NCBI RefSeq assembly: GCF_900177805.1 | Contig: NZ_FXAX01000001.1 | Coordinates: 1,178,001 to 1,242,000 of the forward strand | Direction of reading: 5' to 3' | Source: Fibrobacter sp. UWB13 | Lineage (GTDB): Bacteria > Fibrobacterota > Fibrobacteria > Fibrobacterales > Fibrobacteraceae | Length of the DNA stretch: 64,000 nt | Shown here: positions 46,348 to 54,116 of the stretch, one piece after another | Layout of the letters: every line of letters begins with the position of its first letter | How positions within the stretch are numbered: position 1 is the first letter of the stretch | The notes under the pieces: model-generated | Databases searched by the model: none | Seen by the model: only the letters and a program-made list of their open reading frames with translations | Told to the model about the DNA's origin: nothing | Made by a program: the position numbers and the translations under genes

Positions 46348-48984
46348 TTATTTTGCGGCCTTACGCAAGCTCTTCGAAATCACGCGACCGTTCAATTTCA
46401 CAACCATCATGTAAGCACCACGCGGGAGCATTTCGCGGTCAAACATAACCTTAGACGTTCCGGCAGTCACATTGCGGGAGATTCCGCCAACGAGCTTACC
46501 AGTCACATCAAAGGCATAGATTTCAGCAAGGCCTGCTTCATTTGTATGGAGGATTCCCGTTACCGGATTATAAACATTCGGCCTGAACGACTGAGGCGCA
46601 ATCGATACCGGCTGGTCAACAACCTGCGTTCCATTGTAAAGTTCTACGCCGTCAATTCCGAACGTGAACATATCAACATTCGGGCCACCATCGCTCGTCA
46701 TCGACGTAAGCTTGAGCGTATTGACGCCAGCCTTCAGCTTCACATCTACAGAGGCCTCTTTATACGTTGTCCATCCTGTAGCCGGGAAACTAACCGTACC
46801 TGCTGACTTGCCATTCACGCTAACAGCCATGCTACGATCAGCATTTCCACCATTGGCGTAACGGATTGTCAAAGTCGTCTTAGCCTCGGTCTTCGAGAAG
46901 ATTTCCCAAACACCATAGCTAGAAAGTGTGTTATCAAAATTGAAGTAACCGTTTTTGAGGAATCCTTCATTCGTCGATTCTGTCCAACCAACGCCATCCT
47001 TCGGCTTAGAGGCATCAAGCATGGACAAACCATCGTTCACGACCGGAGTCGTATCGACCGGCACTACGACATTTTCACCGACCACGTAAATATCCGGCTG
47101 CTTGAGGCTTTTCACCATGTCCGGCATAAAGAATCCCACATGCGGCGGCTGGTTGTATGCCGTATTTTCGGAGGCAACCGCAGTACGGTACGTGGCGTCG
47201 TGCATCAAGGTATAGACGCGGTGCGGGCTTGCCACCGGAGTAGAAACGATGTAAATCGTGGTCGGATCCTTTTCGGAACGCACCACAAGCTCTTCACGCC
47301 AGTCACCAAAGAGGTCCGCCACAAGGCTCGGGGTATTCTTGGTGCCGTTGCAGCCCGTTGCGCCAAGCGCGGCCGGACCGTCAAAATAAGTTTCGGACTT
47401 CTTGTCGATGGAGTTAAACTTTGTTACAAAAGCACCGTCCAAAAGCTCATCGTATTCATCACCGTCAAAATAAATACGGAAATTCTGAGACACTGCAGGC
47501 GTTCCAATGAGCTTACCCTTAGCGGTTTTCATTCCACCACCCTTTGCAGACCACATTTCATAGCCACGATATTCAGAATCAACGTCCGCCGCCATGCCAC
47601 GACCATTGTCCACTCCACCGGAAGAAGGCTGCGGAGTACCCCAAATAACCTTACCGTCATGGCCGCGCATTTCTTCGGTATACTGAGCATCCTTGTGTTC
47701 GTGAACGTCCCAGGATTCAAGCCCCGGGCGGTCCGGATCCATATCGGCAATATGGTGGGCATCGCCATGACCAAGGCCAGTGCGGTAACGCAGGGTGCCA
47801 TCGTGATTCAAGGCTGCAGCACCGAAAAACACTTCATCATAACCATCGCCATCGAGGTCAGCCGCCTGAAGACTGTGGTTTCCTTCGCCATAGAGACCCT
47901 TGCCCGGGTCTTCAGACTTGTGGTACCAGCGTTGCTTCAATGTTTTGCCATCAAAATCATACGCAACCACATAAGCAGACGTGTAATAACCACGTGCAAA
48001 AATTGCACTCGGATGGACGCCATCCAAGTAGCCAGTCGCAGCCAGGTAGCGTTCGCAACGGTTACCGTAGTTGTCGCCCCAGTAGCCCTTGCCATCCTTG
48101 CCCTTCACATGCTGGTTGATGTCTCGACTCGGCACAAAATCAATCGTCGAAACCGCAGCGCCATCAGCACCGCGGAAAACGGTCAAGTATTCCGGTCCCT
48201 TGAGCACAAGGCCGTTGCCGTCACGGTAATCCTTGGACTTGTCGCCAATCGCCTTGCCTGTTCCGTCGATTGTACCGTCGGCGGTCTTCACAATCATTTC
48301 CGCCTTGCCGTCACCGTCGTAGTCAAAGACCTGGAATTGCGTATAATGAGCACCTGCGCGGATGTTCTTGCCGAGGTCAATGCGCCAAAGGCGCTTGCCA
48401 TTCAGCTTGTAGGCATCAATAAACACGGTACCCGTATAACCCGTTTGCGAGTTATCGTGAGCGTTAGACGGATCCCATTTGAGAACCAATTCATATTCGC
48501 CGTCACCATCGAGGTCAGCCGTGCTCATATCGTTCGGAACGTAAGTGCACTTTTCACCGTTCGGCATCGTCTGAGCAGCAGGAACTTCAAGTTTAATCGT
48601 CTTGTAGGGGAAGGAATTTCCGCTGTTCGAGACCGTCTTATCCAAAACGAGAGACAGACCAATCTGGGACTGTTCTTTACCATCGACAACGGCAGCCACC
48701 GTGTACTTGGAGGTCGTTGCACCCGTAGCATCAAGGTAGCTCGTGCCGGCAGACTTACCAACCGAGGCAATCTTCTTTCCATCACGATAGAGGACAAATT
48801 CCGTCGCCGGGTCGTCGGTGCCCAGCAAGCGCCAACTGACAAGCATTCCCTTGCCCACGTTTGACGCGACAAGGCCGCGCGTCAAGTTTTCCATTTGACG
48901 AGGCGCAGCAAAAGATGGAACAGCAAGCCCTGCAGCAAGCGCAGAACTTACAAGAATAGACTTGAAATTACGATTGGATCCCAT
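46348..48984 (-). CDS. Rhamnogalacturonan lyase (PL11) with CBM and sorting-like domain
   Basis: PL11 enzymes cleave the rhamnose-galacturonate backbone of RG-I. The 878-residue product has a signal peptide, a fibronectin-like N-terminal domain starting QMENLTRGLVAS, and an eight-bladed propeller core with repeated calcium loops (DLDGDGEYELVLKWD, DYDGDGKAEMIVKTADGT, DLDGDGYDEVFFGA) and GHGDAHHIADMDPDRPG, all typical of YesW-type lyases. A CBM6/35-like domain (about 660-790; GFLKNGYFNFDNTLS) and a sorting-like tail (AEIYAFDVTGKLVGG) follow. The ATG at 48984 has AGGAGC upstream; the TTG at 48990 is less likely. It leads the RG-I operon. Confidence 0.93.
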   Translation of the reverse strand: MGSNRNFKSILVSSALAAGLAVPSFAAPRQMENLTRGLVASNVGKGMLVSWRLLGTDDPATEFVLYRDGKKIASVGKSAGTSYLDATGATTSKYTVAAVVDGKEQSQIGLSLVLDKTVSNSGNSFPYKTIKLEVPAAQTMPNGEKCTYVPNDMSTADLDGDGEYELVLKWDPSNAHDNSQTGYTGTVFIDAYKLNGKRLWRIDLGKNIRAGAHYTQFQVFDYDGDGKAEMIVKTADGTIDGTGKAIGDKSKDYRDGNGLVLKGPEYLTVFRGADGAAVSTIDFVPSRDINQHVKGKDGKGYWGDNYGNRCERYLAATGYLDGVHPSAIFARGYYTSAYVVAYDFDGKTLKQRWYHKSEDPGKGLYGEGNHSLQAADLDGDGYDEVFFGAAALNHDGTLRYRTGLGHGDAHHIADMDPDRPGLESWDVHEHKDAQYTEEMRGHDGKVIWGTPQPSSGGVDNGRGMAADVDSEYRGYEMWSAKGGGMKTAKGKLIGTPAVSQNFRIYFDGDEYDELLDGAFVTKFNSIDKKSETYFDGPAALGATGCNGTKNTPSLVADLFGDWREELVVRSEKDPTTIYIVSTPVASPHRVYTLMHDATYRTAVASENTAYNQPPHVGFFMPDMVKSLKQPDIYVVGENVVVPVDTTPVVNDGLSMLDASKPKDGVGWTESTNEGFLKNGYFNFDNTLSSYGVWEIFSKTEAKTTLTIRYANGGNADRSMAVSVNGKSAGTVSFPATGWTTYKEASVDVKLKAGVNTLKLTSMTSDGGPNVDMFTFGIDGVELYNGTQVVDQPVSIAPQSFRPNVYNPVTGILHTNEAGLAEIYAFDVTGKLVGGISRNVTAGTSKVMFDREMLPRGAYMMVVKLNGRVISKSLRKAAK

Positions 48985-49027
48985 ATACAACGCTCCTAAC
49001 GGTGTAAAACCAAACTCTTGTTTCTTT

Positions 49028-49171
49028 CAAATATAATCTCTTTTCAATAAAAAGTCCACATTTTTTATTATACTTTTAACTTTCAAACGATAATCTGCTA
49101 GAAAAAGTCCACAAAAGGAATTTATTATTTGTCTACATTAGTAAACCTATTTTTAGGAAATTTCGACCACA
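49028..49171 (-). promoter_or_regulatory. Promoter and TGTGGAC motif array of the RG-I operon
   Basis: The -10 candidate is TATATTTG (49035-49028). With a 17-bp spacer the -35 position falls on a TGTGGAC box (GTCCACA at 49054-49060). Further boxes are GTCCACA 49107-49113, GTCTACA 49131-49137 (24 bp apart) and GACCACA 49165-49171. All are in the same orientation as the paired motif at 42268-42297. Confidence 0.55.
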
Positions 49172-49240
49172 AAAAGTACAGTTTTTCGTAAAAAAACGAA
49201 ACGAAACGCGCCAAAAGTTCTCGTAAGTCGTTCCTTTAAC

Positions 49241-49248
49241 TATATTTA
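49241..49248 (+). promoter_or_regulatory. TATATTTA box close to the YihY start
   Basis: The box ends eight bases before the ATG and no clear Shine-Dalgarno is present, so the mRNA leader would be very short or absent. Confidence 0.4.
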
Positions 49249-49256
49249 ACACGAGT

Positions 49257-50222
49257 ATGCCGCATTGGTGGAAAAATTTTTCGTGGGAATGGCTGTTCGA
49301 TCATATCGCAGCCCGTTCTCCGACATTTGTAAAAATCATGGTTGTCACCGGGAAGTCATTCCTGTACTATCACGGAATGACCCGTGCCGCATCTTTGACC
49401 TACACGACGCTCGTGGCAGTCGTTCCACTCCTCATCATGCTCACCTCCATCACTCTCGCAGTCGGGTTCGGCAACTTCATTTCGGACTACCTCCCCATCG
49501 TGATTGACATGCTCAATCTAGACTGGCCGACCGAGCAAATCATGGACATCGTCGAAAACGCCGAACACATTCCCATCAAAAAGCTTGGATTTATCGGTGC
49601 AGGCGGTCTTTTTGTCACGTTTATCCTCGCATTCGGAAGCCTCGAAACGAATTTCAACGTGGTCTGGGAAAACAAGACTTCCAGAACTTTGATTCGCCAG
49701 ATTAAGATTTACACACCATTCCTCCTCATCGGGGCTGCCGTAGTCGGCATGTTCGCAGGTTTCGTGAACCATGTGCAGAACGTGCTCAAAGTCATCATTG
49801 TTGACGGATTCCACTTTTCGCCGGAAGTCATCAAGGCGCTCATCACCGTATTCTGGTACTCGGCATTCCACATCGCGGCTCTCCTCGTGATTTTCATTAT
49901 GCTTTATGCGCTCCCGGCGCGCCCGGCAGGCCACAAGCCCTACACCCGCCGTAAGCTGTTCTTGGCGTCGATGCTCTCGACTTTGCTTTCTTGGCTTGCC
50001 ATCAACATTTACGTGAAGATTTTGATGCTCATCCAGACCGCAATGGTCACGCGCATGTCCATTTTCTATGGATCACTAGCTTTTATTCCACTATTCCTCT
50101 TCTTGCTCTTTGGCGTTTGGTCCATCATTTTGTGCGGCAACAGTCTCGTATGGACGATTTGCCACTGGCCCGCGGTCAGCGCAAAGAACTGGAGATGGGA
50201 AGGTAACACGGACGGACTATGA
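49257..50222 (+). CDS. YihY/BrkB-family inner membrane protein
   Basis: A 321-residue integral membrane protein with about six transmembrane helices and the family pattern: YYHGMTRAASLTYTTLVAVVPLL near residue 40, IGAGGLFVTFILAFGSLETNFNVVW near 115, then several hydrophobic segments ending IILCGNSLVW. The molecular function of the family is not established; it is often mis-named ribonuclease BN. It is coupled by a four-base ATGA overlap to the following barrel gene. Confidence 0.9.
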   Translation: MPHWWKNFSWEWLFDHIAARSPTFVKIMVVTGKSFLYYHGMTRAASLTYTTLVAVVPLLIMLTSITLAVGFGNFISDYLPIVIDMLNLDWPTEQIMDIVENAEHIPIKKLGFIGAGGLFVTFILAFGSLETNFNVVWENKTSRTLIRQIKIYTPFLLIGAAVVGMFAGFVNHVQNVLKVIIVDGFHFSPEVIKALITVFWYSAFHIAALLVIFIMLYALPARPAGHKPYTRRKLFLASMLSTLLSWLAINIYVKILMLIQTAMVTRMSIFYGSLAFIPLFLFLLFGVWSIILCGNSLVWTICHWPAVSAKNWRWEGNTDGL

Positions 50223-50818
50223 AAACAAAACTTTTGACATCTCTCCTCATGGCGCTCTCGCTCGCCGTAAGTTCCCACGCCGAACTCCAGGGTTCCAAAG
50301 ATTACGAACCGAGCAAGGCCGAATCTTCCGATTGGAGCGCACTCGTTGGCGTTAGCGGAGGCAACTCGCTGATTGCCCGCGATGGTACAATTTTCATGAA
50401 CCTTCGCATTGGTATCGCCTTAAATCCCTACATCAGCTTTGGCGCATACCATTCCTCTATACTCAGCAATGTACAGAATCCGAAAGTCCATCATTCACAG
50501 ATGATTGACTACCATGCCTATGGCGTTTTTGCAGAACCAGTCGTTTTCCGCAATGGCATTTTCTCGATTTCGCTCCCGGTGAGCATCGGCGGTGGCGAAG
50601 TCGATTTTATGGACAAGGGTGACGAAGACGGATTCAAGGCAGAAGACGGTTTCTTTGTAGCTGACTTTTCGGCACAATTCAACTTCCGCGTGACAAAGCT
50701 CTTTGAAGTTTCTATCGGTGGCGGTTACAGACTGTTCGCAGGCATCGAAGAAAACAACTTGAAGAACAAGGATTTCCGCAGCCCGTTTGGCGAACTGAGA
50801 TTCACGTTTAAGGAATAG
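50219..50818 (+). CDS. Small outer-membrane beta-barrel-like exported protein
   Basis: The 199-residue product has a signal peptide (1-21, ending SSHAE) followed by alternating amphipathic strands (FMNLRIGIALNPYISFGAYHSS, FSISLPVSIGGGEVDF, LFEVSIGGGYRLFAG) and ends LRFTFKE, the aromatic-terminal pattern of small BAM-assembled barrels. No family is recognised. It overlaps the yihY-like gene by four bases, suggesting linked expression. Its stop codon starts a heptad repeat array. Confidence 0.75.
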   Translation: MKTKLLTSLLMALSLAVSSHAELQGSKDYEPSKAESSDWSALVGVSGGNSLIARDGTIFMNLRIGIALNPYISFGAYHSSILSNVQNPKVHHSQMIDYHAYGVFAEPVVFRNGIFSISLPVSIGGGEVDFMDKGDEDGFKAEDGFFVADFSAQFNFRVTKLFEVSIGGGYRLFAGIEENNLKNKDFRSPFGELRFTFKE

Positions 50819-50850
50819 TCGTTGGTTCTTAGCTAATAGTTATTAGAAAA
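50816..50850. repeat. Heptad tandem repeat starting on a stop codon
   Basis: TAGTCGT, TGGTTCT, TAGCTAA, TAGTTAT, TAGAAAA: five units with exact 7-bp period. The first TAG (50816-50818) is the stop codon of the barrel gene. Confidence 0.88.
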
Positions 50851-50882
50851 GCCCGGCAGATGAACTGCGCGGGCTTTTTTTT
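50850..50882 (+). terminator. Terminator after the YihY-barrel pair
   Basis: AGCCCG...CGGGCT stem with inner GCAG/CTGC pairing (50850-50875) and a T run to 50882. A very similar sequence recurs at about 52003-52039 joined to a FISUMP remnant. Confidence 0.85.
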
Positions 50883-50944
50883 GCAAATCTCGGACAGCCC
50901 AAAGCTGTCCATTTTCTACGGAACTTCTGCAGAGTCCCTTGTTG

Positions 50945-51694
50945 TTAGTCCTTTAGGCAACGAACCGGGAAGGCATTGTTCTTGCTGAAGTCGTACAGAT
51001 ACCCGTCTCCATAGTAGTAGCGCAGGTACATGTTGTTGGCATAGCCGCTAGTGAACTCCGTAGCACACCAAAAGTACGCGTATTTGCCACCATCGTAGAA
51101 ATAGCCATCCCCTTCCCTGTAGCCAACGGGCCGTGCAGAAAAGCCGTAAGCATCCGTACCGTTTCCATTTTCGTCCCAACCACTCTGGGACTTAAGAACC
51201 TTGCCCGCATTGTCCTGGCCACCCACTGCCGCGAACAACGTTTTCCATTCTGCCGGACTGGGCAGGTGCCAACCGCTAGGACAAATCCCCTGCACCTTGC
51301 CAGAAAGACCGCAGGTTTTGCCAAAACCGCAGTCCAACGGATTCGAGGCATCGTTTGCAAGTTTCACCGAGTCGATGGCTGCCGCCCAGGTGTAAAGGCG
51401 ACCTGCCGCTTCGCAATTTGCGACCGAATCATTGTAGCACCAGCTCTTCCCCTTGAGGCTTGGGGTATTGGCACTGTCGGCGTAGTTAAGGTTTTCGGCC
51501 ATCCAGGTCTGGGAACCGATTGTCACGGTCTTGTACGTTTTACCATCGCGGCTGTCGGTAAGATTTCCGTTAGTCACATCGGCAGGCTCAGTGACCTTAC
51601 TAGAATCGCTGACGCCACCGCAAGCAGCAAGGAGTGCCAGGGATCCTACAGCCACTACGCGGCTCCAAAGTTGCAAATGTTTCAGGTATTTCAT
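50945..51694 (-). CDS. FISUMP-domain lipoprotein 1 (TIGR02145)
   Basis: FISUMP domains are a large paralogous surface family of Fibrobacter with no proven function. The 249-residue product has a lipobox (LLAACGG, about Cys25), a short linker, then the domain (about 45-249) with DSRDGKTYKTVTIGSQTWMAENLNY-type start residues, GRLYTWAAA, CPSGWHLPS, EWKTLF and the invariant C-terminal FPVRCLKD. The start has GGAGG upstream. Part of its signal peptide (QLWSRVVAVGS) is encoded by a sequence resembling the GTCAT-type repeat at 37851-37877. Confidence 0.93.
   Translation of the reverse strand: MKYLKHLQLWSRVVAVGSLALLAACGGVSDSSKVTEPADVTNGNLTDSRDGKTYKTVTIGSQTWMAENLNYADSANTPSLKGKSWCYNDSVANCEAAGRLYTWAAAIDSVKLANDASNPLDCGFGKTCGLSGKVQGICPSGWHLPSPAEWKTLFAAVGGQDNAGKVLKSQSGWDENGNGTDAYGFSARPVGYREGDGYFYDGGKYAYFWCATEFTSGYANNMYLRYYYGDGYLYDFSKNNAFPVRCLKD
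51641..51667. repeat. GTCAT-type repeat-like segment within a signal-peptide coding region
   Basis: GGATCC TACA GCCAC TAC GCGGCTCCA matches the left 27 bp of the repeat at 37851 at about 22 of 27 positions without gaps. Confidence 0.5.
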
Positions 51695-51905
51695 AGAACC
51701 TCCATGATAAGCATTTTGTAAGAAACCTATAATTTAATTTTACGAAACGTAACAGAATAGGGCAAAAAAAATAATCATTAATTGATATTCCGTTTGCCCG
51801 TTAACAGCCACCACGTTTTTCCCAAAGAGACAAAATCACTGTTTTTAGACTGTAAACAGGCAATTTTATGTCTAAATGGCACGCGCCGAAATCAAGGGAG
51901 ACGGC

Positions 51906-52016
51906 TTATTCTGAAAAATTATTCGGAATCCTTTCGTCCTCGGTAGAACTCCAGAAGTACGCGTTGTTGCCCTTGTTGTCGTAATCCCCATTGAGGCCCC
52001 AGAAGCCGGCAGGGAG
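51906..52016 (-). pseudogene. FISUMP gene remnant (C-terminal part only)
   Basis: Read from 52016, the frame gives LPAGFWGLNGDYDN, KGNNAYFWSSTED and ERIPNNFSE then stop. This is the late part of a FISUMP domain (compare 'SALPAGF' of the copy at 54558-55175 and '...YFW' motifs of the others). An in-frame TAG lies immediately before, the N-terminal two-thirds and the final RCLKD are missing, and the upstream junction merges with terminator-like DNA (about 52003-52039). Confidence 0.75.
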
Positions 52017-52063
52017 CTAACTGCGCGGGCCGTTTTTTTGATTTTTTTTCAATTGAAATTTAG

Positions 52064-52273
52064 TTAGCGTTTCCAGGAAAGCACTTCTTCTTTAGAAATA
52101 TGAAGAAGCGCAACGGCATCTTCGACCGTCAACTTTCCTGCGTTGAACAGAATTTTAGCAGATTCAAGAATACCATCACCTTTTCCTTGCAAGTAAGATC
52201 CTTGTTTCTCATAAAGCAAATCTGTCATTCCGTCAACCTCATTCAAAAGCGTTTCGTCTGTGTACCCTTTCAA
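52064..52273 (-). pseudogene. Probable 3' remnant of a PD-(D/E)XK transposase/Rpn-type nuclease gene
   Basis: The 69-codon frame lacks an ATG and has a stop 17 codons further up. Its sequence, GKGDGILESAKILFNAG then LTVEDAVALLHISKEEVLSW, resembles the glycine-rich C-terminal tail of TIGR01784/Rpn-family proteins. The catalytic N-terminal part is absent. It could also be a small intact protein started at TTG 52273. Confidence in the family is modest. Confidence 0.45.
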
Positions 52274-52408
52274 AGATACATCCTTGATGAAGTCCTTGTC
52301 AAGAAGGCCTATTTATCAGCTTTTTCTTAGAGAAAACATATAACAACACAAACGCGCCCACTTTAGAAAAAATGTATTTTAATGAAGTCGATATTTCCGG
52401 AGGCTTTT

Positions 52409-52565
52409 ATGACATATTCTGCACTTGAAGAAAAAAATCAGAAAAGTTCCATCCGATGAATTAACCGCCGCAATCAAAGAAAGCGAAACTATGCTCAACG
52501 ATCCGAACGCAAAGAAGTTCGATTCTGTTGACGCCCTATTTGCTGATCTTGATGCGGAGGAATAG
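52409..52565 (+). pseudogene. RelB-type antitoxin gene with a one-base frameshift
   Basis: A strong GGAGG precedes ATG 52409. The frame stops after 16 codons, but removing one A from a run of seven (52431-52437) restores about 51 codons ending FDSVDALFADLDAEE and TAG at 52563. The restored protein resembles the C-terminal half of RelB/DinJ antitoxins (helical, acidic, NDPNAKKFDSVDALF). The toxin remnant begins at the very next base. It could be an authentic frameshift, a slippage-prone tract, or a sequence error. Confidence 0.6.
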
Positions 52566-52636
52566 ATGGGATATCAAATCGAATAGCGATTTATCTAGAA
52601 CATTCTGGTCAGCTCAAAGCGATCCGTTTATTTTAG
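52566..52636 (+). pseudogene. Truncated toxin remnant next to the RelB-type antitoxin
   Basis: ATG 52566 directly follows the antitoxin stop and gives MGYQIE then TAG. Another frame shortly after reads IAIYLEHSGQLKAIRLF and stop at 52636. This is compatible with the start and end of a RelE/ParE-size toxin whose middle has been deleted. The toxin identity is inferred from position and start residues. Confidence 0.45.
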
Positions 52637-53472
52637 TCCTTTAGGCAACGAATGGAAATGCCTCCTTTTTTTTCAAAGGGGAGCAAGTAAACGCCATCGT
52701 CGATGTATAAGAAAGCGTTACGCGCGCTATTACTATAACAGGACTCGCGTTTTGTAGTACTACAGAAAACAACCTGTGAGGAGCTCCAAAAAAACGTTTC
52801 GTATCCCTCACCGATATAAGCCCCATCACCATCCAAAGAACCGGCTGTTAACGCCGAGAAAAACAGAGCATCAGAACCATTGCAGGGTTCACCAGAGAAA
52901 TAAGAAGACCAACCTGATGAGGACTTGAGAGCCTTGCCCGCAATCAAACGTCCACCGACAGCCGTGAATAATTTTTTCCATTCTGTATCGCTTGGCAAAT
53001 GCCACCCCTCGGGACAAGCTCCGCGAACAGGAAATGTTGGTGAACATATAAAATCATTACCGCAGCCTTTGCCATTCGCGCTCCAGATGCCAGCACTATC
53101 CATCGCTGCAGCCCATGTATACAAGCGACCATACTTGACACAGTTAAAGTTTTTATCATCGTAACAATAACTATTTTCAGTTTCGTAGTTCAGGTTCTGA
53201 GCCATCCAAGTCTGTTCGCCAATTTTCACAGTTTTGTAGATTTGACCGTCACGAGAGTCCGTCATGGAATCTACGGTTACCTCAATAGGATCAACAGTCC
53301 TGACGGCAGACGACGTTGGCAAAGCAACGCTTGATAAATACAACGCTGAACTACTGCTAAATTTATACAAAATTTTACCGTTATCCGAATTATTTGCTGA
53401 CGTCAATGAATCGTCACCACAAGCAATAAAAAACAGAGCAAATAAAAAAGAAAGCCATAAAGTTTTTTTCAT
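52633..53472 (-). CDS. FISUMP-domain lipoprotein 2 (TIGR02145)
   Basis: The 279-residue product has a lipobox FIACGDD (Cys18), a serine-rich linker (about 40-58) and a full FISUMP domain (DSRDGQIYKTVKIGEQTW, GRLYTWAAAMDS, CPEGWHLPSDTEWKKLF, final ISIRCLKD). Four extra cysteines in mid-domain suggest two disulfides. There is no Shine-Dalgarno; a TATATTTA box ends five bases before the ATG. The start of its neighbours' remnants overlaps its stop by four bases. Confidence 0.92.
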   Translation of the reverse strand: MKKTLWLSFLFALFFIACGDDSLTSANNSDNGKILYKFSSSSALYLSSVALPTSSAVRTVDPIEVTVDSMTDSRDGQIYKTVKIGEQTWMAQNLNYETENSYCYDDKNFNCVKYGRLYTWAAAMDSAGIWSANGKGCGNDFICSPTFPVRGACPEGWHLPSDTEWKKLFTAVGGRLIAGKALKSSSGWSSYFSGEPCNGSDALFFSALTAGSLDGDGAYIGEGYETFFWSSSQVVFCSTTKRESCYSNSARNAFLYIDDGVYLLPFEKKGGISIRCLKD

Positions 53473-53477
53473 AATTG

Positions 53478-53485
53478 TAAATATA
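53478..53485 (-). promoter_or_regulatory. TATATTTA box of FISUMP 2 (leaderless arrangement)
   Basis: The box is followed by CAATT and the ATG, exactly like dgt (ATAAT) and the kinase gene at 60924 (TAATT). A TTGGAA lies 18 bp upstream. Confidence 0.5.
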
Positions 53486-53596
53486 ATTTTTGTAAAAAGA
53501 AATTTCCAACATTCTTGCTAACGGTTGATTGCAAAATTTAGTGTTTTTCCGTTTTTCGTGATTTTCGTTTGTAGATTTACCACAAACCGCAAAAAC

Positions 53597-53653
53597 TGCA
53601 AAATGTCAAGAAAAATACGAATCATTGACATCTGATTTTGCAAAACTTATTTT
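53597..53653 (+). promoter_or_regulatory. Promoter and imperfect operator of the Panacea-domain gene
   Basis: TTGACA (53625-53630), a 17-bp spacer, TATTTT (53648-53653). An imperfect inverted repeat, TGCAAAATGTCAA (from 53597) and TTGACATCTGATTTTGCA (to about 53642), overlaps the -35 and spacer. This is consistent with autoregulation by a toxin-antitoxin complex. Confidence 0.55.
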
Positions 53654-53673
53654 TAGAGGCAAAAGGCACATAA

Positions 53674-54111
53674 ATGGCATACAAGGCGTTACAAATAGCT
53701 CAATTGCTTTTATCAAAAGCTGCAGAAGGAAATCAAGAATTGATGTCCAATCTCAAGCTGCAAAAAATGCTTTACTACGAACAGGGTTTCCATTTGGCCG
53801 CATTTGACACTCCTTTATTTGACGAAAATATCGAAGCATGGATGTTCGGTCCTGTAGTTCCTGAAGTCTATGAAAAATATGCAAAATATGATGCAAAGGG
53901 AATTGAACCACCTACCCAAATAGACATCAAACTAAACGAAGAAGAAACAACTTTGTTCAACAACGTCTTTGATGTTTACAACCAGTATTCAGCCGTAAAA
54001 CTAGTGGAAATGACACATAGCGAGCCGCCATGGAATTCAGTATCTCCAGGCAAAGGCAACATTATCAGCCAAGAATCAATGAAGAAATTCTTCTTAACAA
54101 GACTCGCCTAA
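53674..54111 (+). CDS. Panacea-domain (DUF4065 / SocA-like) protein, probable antitoxin
   Basis: The 145-residue protein matches the DUF4065 family: LKLQKMLYYEQGFHLA (about 26-41), PLFDENIEAWMFGPVVPEVYEKY (48-70), and a C-terminal helical section with EMTHSEPPW. Panacea-domain proteins are antitoxins that neutralise many unrelated toxins (PanAT modules); SocA of Caulobacter is a relative acting as a protease adaptor. A second small gene follows six bases downstream, as expected for a toxin partner. The -35/-10 here is sigma70-like, unlike neighbours, which may indicate transfer. Confidence 0.9.
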   Translation: MAYKALQIAQLLLSKAAEGNQELMSNLKLQKMLYYEQGFHLAAFDTPLFDENIEAWMFGPVVPEVYEKYAKYDAKGIEPPTQIDIKLNEEETTLFNNVFDVYNQYSAVKLVEMTHSEPPWNSVSPGKGNIISQESMKKFFLTRLA

Positions 54112-54116
54112 AAGAA

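Noticed and set aside
47140-48864. Antisense open frame of 574 codons opposite the PL11 lyase
   Set aside because: Shadow of a well-supported enzyme gene; composition (Arg/His/Val-rich) typical of antisense translation.
54030-54116. Upstream extension of the candidate toxin gene into the DUF4065 gene
   Set aside because: It is entirely overlapped by coding sequence of the antitoxin in another frame; ATG 54117 after the stop fits a coupled pair better.
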